From Plumapathes pennacea (taxonomy: Eukaryota > Cnidaria > Anthozoa > Antipatharia > Myriopathidae), in contig OZ038462.1 of assembly GCA_964036295.1 (NCBI GenBank), forward strand, positions 10,464,440 to 10,528,439: DNA of 64,000 bases. Direction: 5' to 3'. A model generated the notes under the pieces. It ran no database searches and was not told where the DNA came from. It saw nothing but the letters and a program-made list of their open reading frames with translations. The translations under genes and the position numbers were made by a program. Below are positions 43,180 to 53,716 of the stretch, in pieces; the stretch's first letter is position 1; each line of letters begins with the position of its first letter.

Positions 43180-43424
43180 TGTGGGAAATTGAGTTATATA
43201 ATTTTCAAGCAGTCAGATCACCCAAGATCTCTGTACAGTATTGTTGTCTGGCCAGTTTAGTCAGCCAATCAGGTTCATACCTGTCTGAGTTGTGACATCG
43301 ATTAGTTTATTGTGATGTCTAGGATTTCAGGTTTTTTGCTTCACGTGTTGTGAAATCAAGTGAGTTCAAATAAAGCAGAAGTGTATTCGTAAACTGTGTG
43401 TTGGAACAACTACTATTTCCGACA
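43180..43424 (+). repeat. BEL/Pao 5' LTR
   Basis: Ends are near-complementary as usual: TGTGGGAAAT at the start and ATTTCCGACA at the end. About 245 bp long, with AATAAAGCAG about 55 bp before the end. After it comes CAGTGGCACCTCC, a plausible primer-binding site, then a BEL/Pao gag. I could not match a 3' LTR near 53.8 kb. Confidence 0.7.
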
Positions 43425-43552
43425 CAGTGGCACCTCCAAACGGGGCTTAAAGTGAAGAAGGATCCAGAATCTTGAGATGGAGGAGATCAGCCTAAAATTA
43501 AAGACGGAATCGCAACTATTACAGTTATCCAGGAGTTAAACTAAAAGTGTGA

Positions 43553-45536
43553 TTGAGAAGGGAAATCGGCAGAAAATACAAAAGTAAAGTCGTGAGTTCC
43601 CAGGAAGACCTCAAACTGCAGGCAGAAAAGGTCAAACTTGAAGCGGGAAAAAGCATCAAACAGCTGGAGAAATGGGGAGTCGAACCCGAACGGAGCGTCA
43701 ACGAAGCCAACAATGAAATATGCCACCTAGATCACTGCCTTGAAGAAGCCGCCACAAGGGCGGAAATGACAAATGCGACAAAAAACTCTACTCGCTCAAC
43801 AACATGAAGAGGAGCTCAAGTTTGTGAAGTAAAAACTCAAGCAGCAAGTGAAAATGCAGTCGGCAGAGCAAGCTGCCACAAAGCCAGCGAAGAGCAGCCG
43901 GGCCAAAATGCCGAAATTGGTCATAATAAAATACGACGGAACGTACGAGAAGTGGCTGTCCTTTTGGAACAAGTTTGAAGCTGAGATTGATTCGATGGAC
44001 CTACCAGCAGTGACCAAATTCCCTCATTTGAAGGAACTGTTCGAAGTCAATGTTTGCCAAGGAATTGATGGCCTGCCTTTCACATCGAAAGGATAGGAGC
44101 GTCCCAAAAATATATTGAAATCAAATTACGGAAAGGTCAGTGAAATAATCAAGGCGTATGTGGAGAGCATACAGGACCTGCCAGTCATAACAGGAACCCA
44201 GCCAAGTAAAATCCACAAGTTCTGTCAGACATTGAACTATAACATCCAGTCTTTGGAAACTTTAGGCAAGCTATCAGATTGTCTATCTATGGTGCGTGGG
44301 GTTCTTGACAAGTTGCCAGAGATCAAAGCGGGGCTAGTAAGTAACAAGTTCGGCTGGCAAAACTGGGGCTTTGCTCAGCTCATGGAAGCCCTTAAGGACT
44401 GGAAAGCAATACACCCAGTTGAAATGGCAAACAAAAACAACAAGGAACCGCCACTGCCACGCCAAAGAAGCTTGTATGCTCAAGAGCAAGTTCAACCGAC
44501 GCGAGGATGTGTTTGTTGTGATGACATAACACATAAATCATTTGAGTGTCTGGAAGTTAATTCACCCGCTGAACCCAGACAAATATTACAAATCAAGACT
44601 GTGTTTTAATTGCAGAGGAAGCAGACACCATGCAGCCCAGTGTTGTAGCCGTACTTTCTGTTTCCATTACAAGTGAAAACATCACTCCTCTATCTGTGAC
44701 AAAGCAAGTAAACCAGTGGTCAATGGAGGAGCAGGTATGACAGCAACACATGAAGGGGAGAGAGTGTGCCATCCAATTGTTGTCGTTAAGGTGAATGGTG
44801 TTGCCTGTCGGGCATTCTTGGACACAGGCACAACTGTATCATATGCTTCAGGTTACATATTGGATCACCTGAAACTCGTGACTTCACATACGCTCACGCA
44901 TCGGATTCAGACCATAGTTGGCATAGTTACGAAGCATGCCGAGATACAAAAGGAAAGCACGTCATTCCCATGTGTGCTACGAGAGTGCACCATGGAGAAC
45001 TGTTGTCGGTGGACAATCCAAAGTATGAAGAGTTCATCAGCAGCTACCCTCACTTAAGAGGAGTATATATGGAGGATACGGACACCAAGAGCCAGCTTCC
45101 TGTGCGGATTATCCTGGGGGCGAGTGAGAACACCAAGATCAAGACATGCAAACCCCAGTGAACCGGAGCCATGGGTCAACCCATCGCTGAACATACATGG
45201 TTTGGCTGGACCATAATGTCATCAGGAGAAGAGGCAAACCTGGGCAACATGTTCTTGACACAGACTGCCATGGCCGACTAAAAAGGTCTTTGCCGAATGG
45301 ACGTCCTTGGTCTCAAAGATCAACCCAGCAGAGATCAGAACATAGAGTTCCTGGAACAGCTCCAGCGTAGCCCGGAAGGATGGTACGAGACTGTCCTCCT
45401 GTGGAAAGGAGACCACCTCCCATTACCATCAAACAAAGCAGGCAGCTTGAAGCAATTGGGGAGCTTGGTGCAACAACTGAAGAAGACCGGGAGACTGGAT
45501 GAATACGATGCCATTATCCAGGACCAGCTAAAAGAA
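43553..45536 (+). pseudogene. BEL/Pao gag, protease and RT beginning
   Basis: Pieces in three frames give the polyprotein order of BEL/Pao: a helical start (SQEDLKLQAEKVKLEAGKS), the DUF1759-like gag core (PKLVIIKYDGTYEKWLSFWN, FPHLKELFEV), a cysteine cluster (GCVCCDDITHKSFECLEV), the DUF1758-like aspartic protease with FLDTGTTVSYAS at about 44815, and then the start of the RT region (MDVLGLKDQ, GWYETVLLWKGDHLPLPSN, RLDEYDAIIQDQLKE). It is broken by stops at about 44094, 44607 and 45055 and by frame changes. At 45536 element X2 splits the RT; the reading continues at 49606 after removal of X2. Confidence 0.8.
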
Positions 45537-46176
45537 CACACTGGGGATCTGTGGGCCCTCAAACGCTCACGTACTTACCTAACCACGCGCGCTAGGTATC
45601 TTGGGTAGAACGCATCCAGGGAAATTGAGCATCACATATGGGCATTTTAGCCTCCACTGGCGGTAAATTTACATATTGGAGAACGGCCATCTTGTTGACG
45701 AATGCCTGCCCTTGAAAATGATACATTACATGGATGGATTCACCACGCTTTTGCCCATATAAACCGGCATGATAGGTTTGCGAAGAAGGTCGCAAAGGAA
45801 GAATTAACTCGTGTGGCTGTAAAAAACTCGGAGATATGAATTCTGAAGGATCATTGTTCAGATCTTGTGAAGGAGATAGAGACCATAAAATATAAGGTAT
45901 GTTGTAATATACTATCCTCATTTATATATACCTTTCACTTCCAATGGTGATCAAAATACGTACATGTATGTCATACAGTGTGGAGAACTTGGCTTTTGAT
46001 AGTTTGATAAGATCGATTCTTATTGGGAGAATATGTATGAAAGTACAATACTACCTCATTTAGAATACTGCATTGCATCATTGTATCATTTATAAATAAT
46101 CGAAATATTAAAAATATAAATGTAAATAAAGTATATAAAATATAAATAAAAAATATAGCATGTCCTATTTTGACTT

Positions 46177-48401
46177 TTGCAGAGAGATTTTAATGAAGAC
46201 CATAAGACACATCTGCCACGGAGCTCAAAATCAAAGCAAGTGACCTCTTTTAAAGATGGTAATAGTGAGGTTTTGGACCTTCTCCCAAGTTCAGCACAAA
46301 AACAAAGACTACATACTATTGAATGTGCCACTGAAATCCACGGACATTCTAGCCTATCACCCACTAAGAAAGAAAAGCAGCCTTAGAAGGGCTTTTTAAC
46401 ACTGTTGTAAATAATTCATCAACAAAACAATGTGTGATATGTCAAAAGGTTCAAAGAAAGTGTGTGAGAAAGTTGTACCAGAACTAGCAAATAATGCAGT
46501 GAGAGTTTGAGAACTCCACTGATAACACTATCCGCTCTGTCATGACACTTTACAGGGGAGGGCTTATCAGCAAAGCCAAATATAACAGTGTCAGAAGTTC
46601 TCTAATGTACACAAGCAAGAAAACTAAGACCACTGGGAAAGTAAGGTCTGAGTTGAGTAATGGCATAATTATCCCTAAATTATTGTCATATAAGAAACTG
46701 ATGCAGTTCATTAAGTCAGTCGACATAGGTGAACTTAAGTCTGCCAAATGGTGAGGATGAAGACACTGGTGAGGATGAAGACAGTGAAGGAGCTTCTCCT
46801 ACACATAATTCAATTTCTGGTTGCAACATTGCTCTTCAAACTCGCTTGCTGCAGTTAGCAGATCTATACCTCTCTTTGGATAAGGTAAATCCTATTCTTG
46901 CTTGGTTTGGCAATCCCCCTGGGGCATTTACGGTTGCTATAGGTGCAGACGGTGCCCCCTTTGGAAGGATAATGAAGCCACCTCATGGTTGGTGAGTTTT
47001 CGTAACTTAGGGAACCGTATTGCAAGTTCCGAAGACAATGTTCTTATTTTGGGGGCAAATTGCAAGGAGAATCACCCAGCAATGATCAACTATGCAAAGC
47101 AAATCATGGGCAAAATAACAAATATTGAAAGCCAGACGTATGAAATTCAAAGGCATGAAGATGTTGTTATTACATTCAAATTTGAACTTGTCCCTTCTGA
47201 CATGAAATGGTTGGCAAAATTTTCAGGGGAACTTCAAATGCTGCAATGTACCCATCTTCATTCGCCAATGTTAAGAAAGATGATTTAATTAATGTTCATG
47301 GTAACCTTGGGAACAAAAAGTCATCCACTTGGCAGCCATGGCTGTAGGACCAAAGAATTAAAGTGGCCAAACTGGTCACAGATTACAAGAGCAAGATTTC
47401 TGTGAACAAATCTCCAAAGCAACAGAGGAATTTAGTAACTAAATTAATTTCCAGTAAGCAGTCGAGACAGGAATTTGAACCATTTTTGGGCAAAATGTGA
47501 ACCACTCCACTTAAGAAATAATTGTTGGCAGGAGTGGAACAAGCAAGTGATGACCATTGCACTGACCCGCACTAACATTGATCCTACTACAGCCACAGTC
47601 AGCCAACTGCCATTTGACTGCTGCTTTCGAAGGTATCTTCGTGCAGTCAGAAACCAGGTTAGGTCTCACAAGCTTTACAAGAAAATCCTCAGGTGGTTTC
47701 GAGAAGAGAGAAAGGAAAAGGATTTTCAGTGCATGTTCACAGGAGAAAAAACCCGAAAATTTTGCCAAAATTTTATGTACATCATTGAGGCTGTAAATTT
47801 ACTAAGTGACACAGAAGCAAGCAGTGTTAAACTTTATGCTCTAGCATATACGGGGTTGAAGCTGAGAAATGCTACATCTCGTATGAACAGAACCACAGAT
47901 ATTGATCAAGCAGGTGTTGACGATCTGGAGAAAGACTGCCAACAATATGTTATTTGTAGTGCATTGTTTCTCAACAAAGTCACATTCAGTATGTGGACAG
48001 TGGGTTTCTGTGTCCCGTACCACACTAAGTCTTTGTTTAAAGAATTTAAAATTGGTCTTGGCATCGATACCATGCAGGGCAAGGAAGCAAAGCATCAGAA
48101 ACTTGCAAACTATGCGGGCTTTTCTCTGCCAAAAGAAAGGTGGCAAAAGGTTTTTTTGCGTGAGCACATGTCATTGATCTGGCTTACACTGCAGAACCCT
48201 TACTTGGTGAAGTATTCCAAATCAAATGTGCAGTACATCCCGAAGTCATATTAATTTGACGATCTCTGTTTCTGTGGCCTCCCCAAAGCAACTGAGTACT
48301 CTGGGTGTAGGTACTGCCAGTCACCATTGATGGCAAAAGTAGCTGCATGTGTTACAGCAAAAAAGATTACAAATGAAATGGGAAAGATTTTCTCCTCCTG
48401 A
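46177..48401 (+). pseudogene. Element X2 gene A, putative transposase
   Basis: An exon begins after TTTTGCAG at 46177. Blocks shared with X1 gene A, in order: NTIRSVMTLYRGGLISKAKY, IPKLLSYKKLMQFIKSVDIG, FTVAIGADGAPFG (46929-46967), WLVSFRNLGNRIASSEDNVL, ILGANCKENHPAM, ELVPSDMKWLAKFSGEL, DFQCMFTGEKTRKF, LYALAYTGLKLRNAT, WTVGFCVPYHTKSLF, GLGIDTMQGKEAKH, and a C-terminal CFCG then CRYC pair. Identity is low enough that these are old, separate lineages, which makes the shared blocks informative. Breaks include frame changes near 46740 and 46967, a stop near 47347, and TAA 48252-48254; the final stop is TGA 48399-48401. An earlier exon may lie near 45710-45840. Confidence 0.65.
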
Positions 48402-48893
48402 GGCAATCTGATATTTATAGTTCACTTTCCAACTGTAATATAGATTTATTAAACTTACTGTAATAGACATTTTCAAGGGCATAACATTGTAATGCAAGGC
48501 ATTATTAGATTTCTTAGTTATCTAAAGGAAGTTTTCTTTATCAAAGTTTATTCTGTAATCAGATATTGTTGACTGTTGCAATAAACTATTTGAAATGTTT
48601 ATATCATGTGATGTGTTACACTGATTCTGATACCAGGAATAATTTCTCTATGTTTTCTGAGTACACACAATAACTAACAACTGTGTCCATAAAAATGGCA
48701 TAAACAAAACAATTTATAGTCATTTCCTAGGATGTAGATTTACAGTTTATAGGCCTAAGAAAACTGGGACATAACAAACTATCAACCAAAATGGTCAAAA
48801 TGTCTTCACTCTCAGTTGATAATTTATAGCTTGAATAATACTGTAAAGTAAAATGTCAAATGTAAATATTTGTTCTGCTCTCAGGTAAACAAT
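48402..48893. other. Element X2 interior between convergent genes
   Basis: AT-rich, no gene supported; presumably the 3' untranslated ends of genes A and B. Confidence 0.4.
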
Positions 48894-49534
48894 TCAAAGG
48901 TGCTGCGGCACATTGTGTGCATTCCATAGGCCATAAAAACAACAGATCTCGATTTTTGCTATCACATTAGTGTATTTGATGGTGAACAACTTCTCCTTAG
49001 ATACAAATAGTCTTATGGTGCTACCCTGGAGAACCTTCTTTGGAAGACCACCAAATACATCACCAAGAAGATCCTTAAAAAAGAGCTCAAGTTTCCTGGG
49101 GTACCAGATTTGAATTGTAGTTTTCTTGTTACCCTCCAGGCCATACTCACTCACACACGTCAATAGGTCTTTCAAATAGCCAAATATTTCCTCGCTCATT
49201 CTGTGGCAAATATCGATCCTGTATGGGGACCCCTGCCTTGGAGTTCTTCGCATTCGCCTGCAGATTGTCTTCATCCAATACAGAACTTCTTGACAACTAA
49301 TGTACGCATTTCCCCCATGGCACAATGTATTCCTTGTCTGTCATTCGTTGCTGCATATTTCCTGATTAACTGCAATTTTGCTGAACGTAGCTCCTTGAAA
49401 AAGTCCATCACAGCAACTCTTTGGTCCACATTATGGCTGGGAATAGAACAGTAAACCTCAGCCTCCTTTTCCTTAAAGGTCGCATCCAAGATTGCACTCA
49501 TATTTATAGAAGCAATCAGTCGAGCTGCCACCAT
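48894..49534 (-). pseudogene. Element X2 gene B, unknown
   Basis: ATG 49534 opens MVAARLIASINMSAILDATF, then a helical DQRVAVMDFFKELRSAKLQL. A frame change near 49280 leads into EVLYWMKTICRRMRRTPRQG, then SEEIFGYLKDLLTCVSEYGL and KLELFFKDLLGDVFGGLPKK. The last two blocks align in order and spacing with SKELFKVIEEVVCRTSYGLI and RVRRLFCEITGEEF of X1 gene B. I do not recognise the fold. Its size class and position next to the right terminus suggest a DNA-binding or regulatory partner of protein A, which is a guess from layout alone. Confidence 0.55.
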
Positions 49535-49605
49535 TTTGAAAATCTCGCACAGAGCCTCGATATGGTGTTGAGCCTTTCAAAGCCAATAAATTCCCAGTGT
49601 GTAAG

Positions 49606-50257
49606 GAATTGTAGAGAAGGCAGAGATGCCAGCTGCAGGGAGAGAGTTTTACATACCTCATAAGGCGGTCGTGAGGAAGAGTGCCAAAACCACTAAGATG
49701 AGGATAGCTTATGATGCATCGGCTAAGGCAAATGACTCTGTGCCCTCTCTGAATGATTTCCGTGAGATTGGACCGCCGCTGCAGAACAAACTTTGGAAGG
49801 TGCTTGTCAGGGGAAGATTCCACACGGTAGCCCTTGCCAATGACATTCAGAAGGCATTTCTTTAAGTTTGAATTCGTGCTGAAGACCGAGAAACACCAAG
49901 GTTCCACTGGCTGGATCCCAAAGGCCCCCAACGAGTGTGCACATTGCAGTTTACCAGGGCACTTTTTTGGCTTGGGGCCATCACCATTCCTACTAGGTGG
50001 TGTAATCCAGCACCATCTGGGAGCTTACAGAGCAGATTACCCCAAGTGCGTGGAAGAAATCGAGCGAGAGTTGTACGTGGGTAACCTGCTTACCGGAGTA
50101 TCAACTGTAGAACAAGTGCAAAAGAACAAAGACACCACAACGGAGCTATTCAGCAAAGCCACCTTTCAATTACACAAGTGGAACTCTTACGTGAACGAGC
50201 TAGAACAGACAGGAGTTAGCGAAAGTAAAGATGAACTGACATTCGCCAAGCAGCACC
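49606..50257 (+). pseudogene. BEL/Pao RT, middle part
   Basis: Continues the BEL/Pao frame after X2: EMPAAGREFYIPHKAVVRK, MRIAYDASAKANDSVPSLND, LQNKLWKVLVRGRFHTVALA and NDIQKAFL are RT blocks up to the first catalytic Asp region (reads ANDIQKAFL). A stop and frame change near 49862 interrupt it, then YPKCVEEIERELYVGNLLTG and the following helix (RT end) are readable. The Y-x-D-D region between them lies in the damaged stretch: the corresponding position reads ELYVGNLLTG with G for D, so the active site is lost. The composite MITE unit splits it at 50258. Confidence 0.8.
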
Positions 50258-50259
50258 TA

Positions 50260-50489
50260 CAATCATGGTCAAAAGTCGTTGGGACGCTCCTCTTACGCAC
50301 ATCCGGAGCACAATGTAAATCCGTACAACCTATAGGGGTCTCATATTTCTTGTTTTCAAGTCCCTCCTCCTCCCCTCCATTTAATGTTGGCCCATGGTGC
50401 AGCTATAAGCCAAACCATGCTCAACTACCCAACATTGAATGGGGGGAGGGGGTAAACTAGAAATCGTCCAACAATTTTGACCATGATTG
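50260..50489. mobile_element. 230-bp MITE, copy 1
   Basis: Terminal inverted repeats: CAATCATGGTCAAAAGTCGT on the left; the right end read inward is CAATCATGGTCAAAATTGTT. An inner inverted pair lies around 50385-50445 (CCATTTAATGTTGG and CCAACATTGAATGG). No protein. Its sister copy differs by scattered substitutions only. Confidence 0.85.
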
Positions 50490-50750
50490 TGTTTGTTCCA
50501 CAGAAGTAAAATCGCCGTTTGAGGTTCTTGGACTGAAGGGACTGGAAATATGTTGATACACCTTGGCAGATATTGTCTCAAGAAATCATTTTACGTCCAG
50601 TTTAAAAAAATAGAAACAAGAAACTGTCCACTAGCAGAAAATAGGGCCCACATTAGGCTTCTAAAGGTTAAAAGCTCTGGTGACAGGAAATTTATATATT
50701 TTTAAGTAGCTATCCTTTGCAGTAAGACGATTGACTGTATTGAAAAGATG
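50490..50750. other. Composite interior, left part
   Basis: No gene, RNA or repeat recognised. The AG at 50502-50503 and following frame look like chance. Confidence 0.35.
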
Positions 50751-50754
50751 TTAA

Positions 50755-51275
50755 AGTGCCTATAAGCCTTCAGACATTACGTTTTTATATGAAAGTAGGA
50801 AGTGATCTAAGCAACTTATATTCAAAGAAACTCCGTTCCGAAGCGTTCTTATACTTTTTTCACGCGGTTGAATTCAGAATTCCGAAATCTTGACCGAGCG
50901 AAATGGGAGACTCGGTCTGTGACGTCAGAGAAGGCACTGGCATCGCTTTGGCGTCTCTTTACCTTAGTTGTTTTTTTCCCTTGGTTACGTTTTTCTCGAC
51001 AACACATCTATGAGCATAATTCTCACCTCGCCAACTGCAAAATCTGTGTGAAAGTTTTGTTTGACAAGAAACGAATCCCTCCTCTGACGTCATAACCCAG
51101 GCTCTCGATCGAAAAACTTTGCGAGGTCAGATTCAAAATGGCGGTCAAAATCGCATGTTTGCCGGGCGGAAAAATATATAAAAATGCTTCGGAGCGGAGT
51201 TTCTTTGGCCATAAGTTGTTTAGATTACTTCCTACTTTCATATAAAAACGTAACGTCTGAAGGCTCATAGGCACT
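50755..51275. mobile_element. TTAA-flanked MITE with ~100-bp inverted arms
   Basis: Flanked by TTAA at 50751-50754 and 51276-51279. Left end AGTGCCTATAAGCCTTCAGA, right end read inward AGTGCCTATGAGCCTTCAGA; the arms stay similar for about 100 bp (ATATGAAAGTAGGAAGT, AAGAAACTCCG(T/C)TCCGAAGC). TTAA targets occur in piggyBac and Kolobok superfamilies. No ORF of interest. Confidence 0.85.
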
Positions 51276-51279
51276 TTAA

Positions 51280-52292
51280 ACATATTTAGTGTAAAGGAAA
51301 ATGGATCCTCGTTGAATTTCCTACTTGAAAGGGAATGCAGTATTCACGTATGCTGAGTCTGGTACCGGGATGCAGCTGTTTAGCGGCGGAAATTCACCGT
51401 AATGGCAAGTTTCATTCACGGATTGTTGTTATGGGACTTGCTTATAACACCTGATATTTTGACGAATCGAATAATAATTCATACAGCTTGCAAATAGCCA
51501 TCTTATGGCGGCGACAACTGTTCATGTGACGTCAGAAGGAGATTGCTCAACATTACAACATACAATACTCCGTAGTTTGTGGTTCAAATTCGGCCGGTTT
51601 GAAACAGTTAAAAGCTGTAAAAGTGTATTACCGTGAATAGTTATATCTAAAGCCCATATTGGTGCATAATCCGCTTAATGTTTCCCTCGTATAGAAGGAA
51701 AAACAACAATACTCCGCTGAATGACAACAAAAGAGATAATTAGATTCAACTTATTTGTTTGGCTACAAGGGAGTAATGTTCTAAACAAAAAACTCTGTCG
51801 TGAAATTAGTAAAAAATGCATTGAAAGATTTACCTAACGTTTGTCAAACATATCGCGTTTATAGTTTTGTTGAAAATGTCTTGAATTTTTTTTATTCAGC
51901 ATTTTACTGTGGAGTATTGATGGGAGTAATGACAAACTGAGCCAGACGAGGTAAAACAAAGAATCAAATTTCACTCGAGAATATGGTACCAGCTAATAAA
52001 AAGAATGAAACTGTTATCTCTGTGGTATGAAACAGTTATCGCATGCTTGTTGCACTGCATGATGCTCAGGCAGAATAAAGTTCCTAAGCACACAATGTGA
52101 CAAAACGGCTTTTAGTAATGCAATCGGCACTTAACTTTCAAATATTATACACATTTCTGAACTGACTTCAACCAATTCTGAAATCACAGTTGTCTTCTCT
52201 ATAAAGCATTCATAAACATGCACGAGTTTGGTGGTTGTAGCTCTTTTTCCCCTAGTTCCAGAAGCGTTTAAACATTTTTTAACATTTTCAGA
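51280..52292. other. Composite interior, right part
   Basis: About 1 kb without a recognisable gene or repeat; probably ordinary genomic sequence or decayed element sequence carried between the two MITE copies. Confidence 0.35.
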
Positions 52293-52523
52293 CAATCATG
52301 GTCAAAAGTCGTTGGGATGCTCCTCTTACGCACATCCGGAGCACAATGTAAATCCGTACAACCTATAGGAGTCTCATATTTCTTGTTTTCAAGTCCCTCC
52401 CCCTCCCCTCCATTCAGTGTTGGCCCGTGGTGCAGCTATAAGCTGAACCATGCTCAACTACCCAATACTGAATGGGGGGAGGGGGTAAACTTGAAATCGT
52501 CCCAACAATTTTGACCATGATTG
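52293..52523. mobile_element. 231-bp MITE, copy 2
   Basis: Same orientation and structure as the copy at 50260-50489, starting CAATCATGGTCAAAAGTCGT and ending with the inverted counterpart. The right edge abuts TA at 52524-52525. Confidence 0.85.
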
Positions 52524-52525
52524 TA

Positions 52526-53040
52526 GGTGCCCAGCCTAGGCAGTGTGGACTACTCAGAATGAAGTGGAACAAGAAAAATGACAAATTTTCCGACGGATGT
52601 CACTCGACCCATGAAGAGGGGAATCTTAGGCAAAGTGGTCAGGATCTATGACCCCCTTGGGCTAGTCGCACCTACCACGTTACAAGGGAAGCTGTTGTAT
52701 CGCGAGGCTTGTGACGAGAAGTGTGCTTGGGATGCGCAGCTGTCCACTGGGATGGTGCAAAAATGGCCAAATTGGGAGAGCACTCTAGCACAGCAAGTCA
52801 ACACTTGGAGATCAGTGGCACATGCCCGGGAGCCCATAAAGAAGATCGCCCTCCATGCCTTGAGACGCTAGCAACAAGGGCTCGTCATTCCTCGCCGGGA
52901 ATTAGTCTCAGGTCCCATGGCCACGAACCTGCTGAGCAACGTCCAGGACACGCTGCAAGGGTTTCCTGTGACAACTCTACACTGTTGGCTCAACAGCACT
53001 GTGGCTCTCCACTGGGTGCGCGGCAACAGCGAGTCAGAAA
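52526..53040 (+). pseudogene. BEL/Pao pol, RT-RNase H part
   Basis: Continues GAQPRQCGLLRMKWNKKND, then after a frame change NFPTDVTRPMKRGILGKVVR, IYDPLGLVAPTTLQGKLLYR, typical of BEL/Pao downstream of the RT, and after TAG 52869-52871 LVIPRRELVSGPMATNLL and LHCWLNSTVALHWVRGNSE, the RNase H-like part. At 53040 the reading passes directly into an unrelated nuclease fragment, and the integrase that should follow is absent. Confidence 0.8.
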
Positions 53041-53462
53041 GCATGAAAGCAGGTCTTGAAATGGAAGACAAAATTATCAAGAGGTACGCAGAGGTGATGG
53101 AACAGAAAGGGCACACTGGTGACACTGTTAATAGATGTGGGTTCTTTATCAGCAAGGACCATGGATTTCTAGGTGCTTCACCAGATGGTCTTGTTTCAGA
53201 CCCCTCTTCAGTGGAGTCAAAAGCACTTATAGAAGTGAAGTTTATTCAAGTAAAATAGAATGAGAGTTTGAGTGAATCCTTGCTGAGAAAGAGAATCCAA
53301 GTAAAAACGGATGCATTGGAACTAAATCCCAAGCACAAGTATTATTATCAAGTACAGCGACAGATGTAAATGACTGAAATGAAATGGACTGATTTTGTTG
53401 TGCAGGGAAAACTGTGGTATCAATGTTCCCAAGATATTTGTCCTGAACATGCAGTCAGTGGC
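53038..53462 (+). pseudogene. YqaJ-type exonuclease fragment
   Basis: The frame reads CGFFISKDHGFLGASPDGLV, then ALIEVKFIQVK, then after TAG near 53256 LELNPKHKYYYQVQRQM and MKWTDFVVQGKLWY. The D in SPDG, the E-x-K in IEVKF and the later Y-Q-V-Q are the signature of YqaJ/lambda-exonuclease-type PD-(D/E)xK nucleases, which chew DNA ends. In animals such domains occur in some transposons, including KolobokE elements. Two stops break it. It is fused head-on to the BEL/Pao frame upstream (in the same reading frame over the junction) and followed by BEL/Pao sequence again, so it looks like a patch replacing the integrase region. No terminal repeats were seen. Confidence 0.7.
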
Positions 53463-53469
53463 CCCTCGC

Positions 53470-53716
53470 AAGGGTGGTGCAAGTTTATCTGAGTGACGAT
53501 GGGCGTATCAGAAAGGTGAAGATCATGATGGCAGATGGAATCCTTGACGACAAAGGCAAGCACCACAAACCCCCAACATTCCTAGACAGGCCAGTTCACA
53601 AGTTGGTTCTCCTGTTGACTGGAGGGGAGTTCGACAAGATGATCACGCAAGAGATCGAGGAAGTTCCACCGCAGAGCCAACCAGTCAGACAAAGACAACA
53701 CCAAGAGTGTGATTGA
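53470..53716 (+). pseudogene. BEL/Pao C-terminal DUF5641-like tail
   Basis: ARVVQVYLSDDGRIRKVKIM followed by FLDRPVHKLVLLL is the C-terminal domain that ends BEL/Pao polyproteins after the integrase. It ends at TGA near 53716 after a glutamine-rich tail. A purine tract AAGGGAG (53788-53794) precedes TGTCACTGCAGCAGTG, which could be the beginning of a 3' LTR, but this does not resemble the 5' LTR at 43180, so the two ends may not be from one insertion. Confidence 0.7.

Larger units (their letters stand above)
45537..49602 (+). mobile_element. Element X2: second copy of the two-gene family
   Basis: Ends read CACACTGGGG on the left and CACACTGGGA on the right (inward), with weaker inverted similarity over the next 25 bp (including CTCAAACGCTCA and TGAAAGGCTCA). 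Flanks are GAA (45534-45536) and TAA (49603-49605). The BEL/Pao frame supports GAA as the original triplet, so the second copy of a 3-bp duplication has mutated. Gene A lies on the plus strand and gene B on the minus strand, starting 68 bp from the right end, exactly the layout of X1. Confidence 0.8.
50260..52523. mobile_element. Composite unit bounded by two MITE copies
   Basis: Two near-identical 230-bp MITEs lie in the same orientation at each end of a 2264-bp segment. Only the outer ends are next to TA (50258-50259 and 52524-52525); the inner edges are followed by TG and preceded by GA. Removing the unit and one TA joins the BEL/Pao frame exactly (KQHL then GAQPRQCGLL). So the whole segment appears to have entered as one piece, with a TA duplication as used by Tc1/mariner-type transposases. 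Confidence 0.7.
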
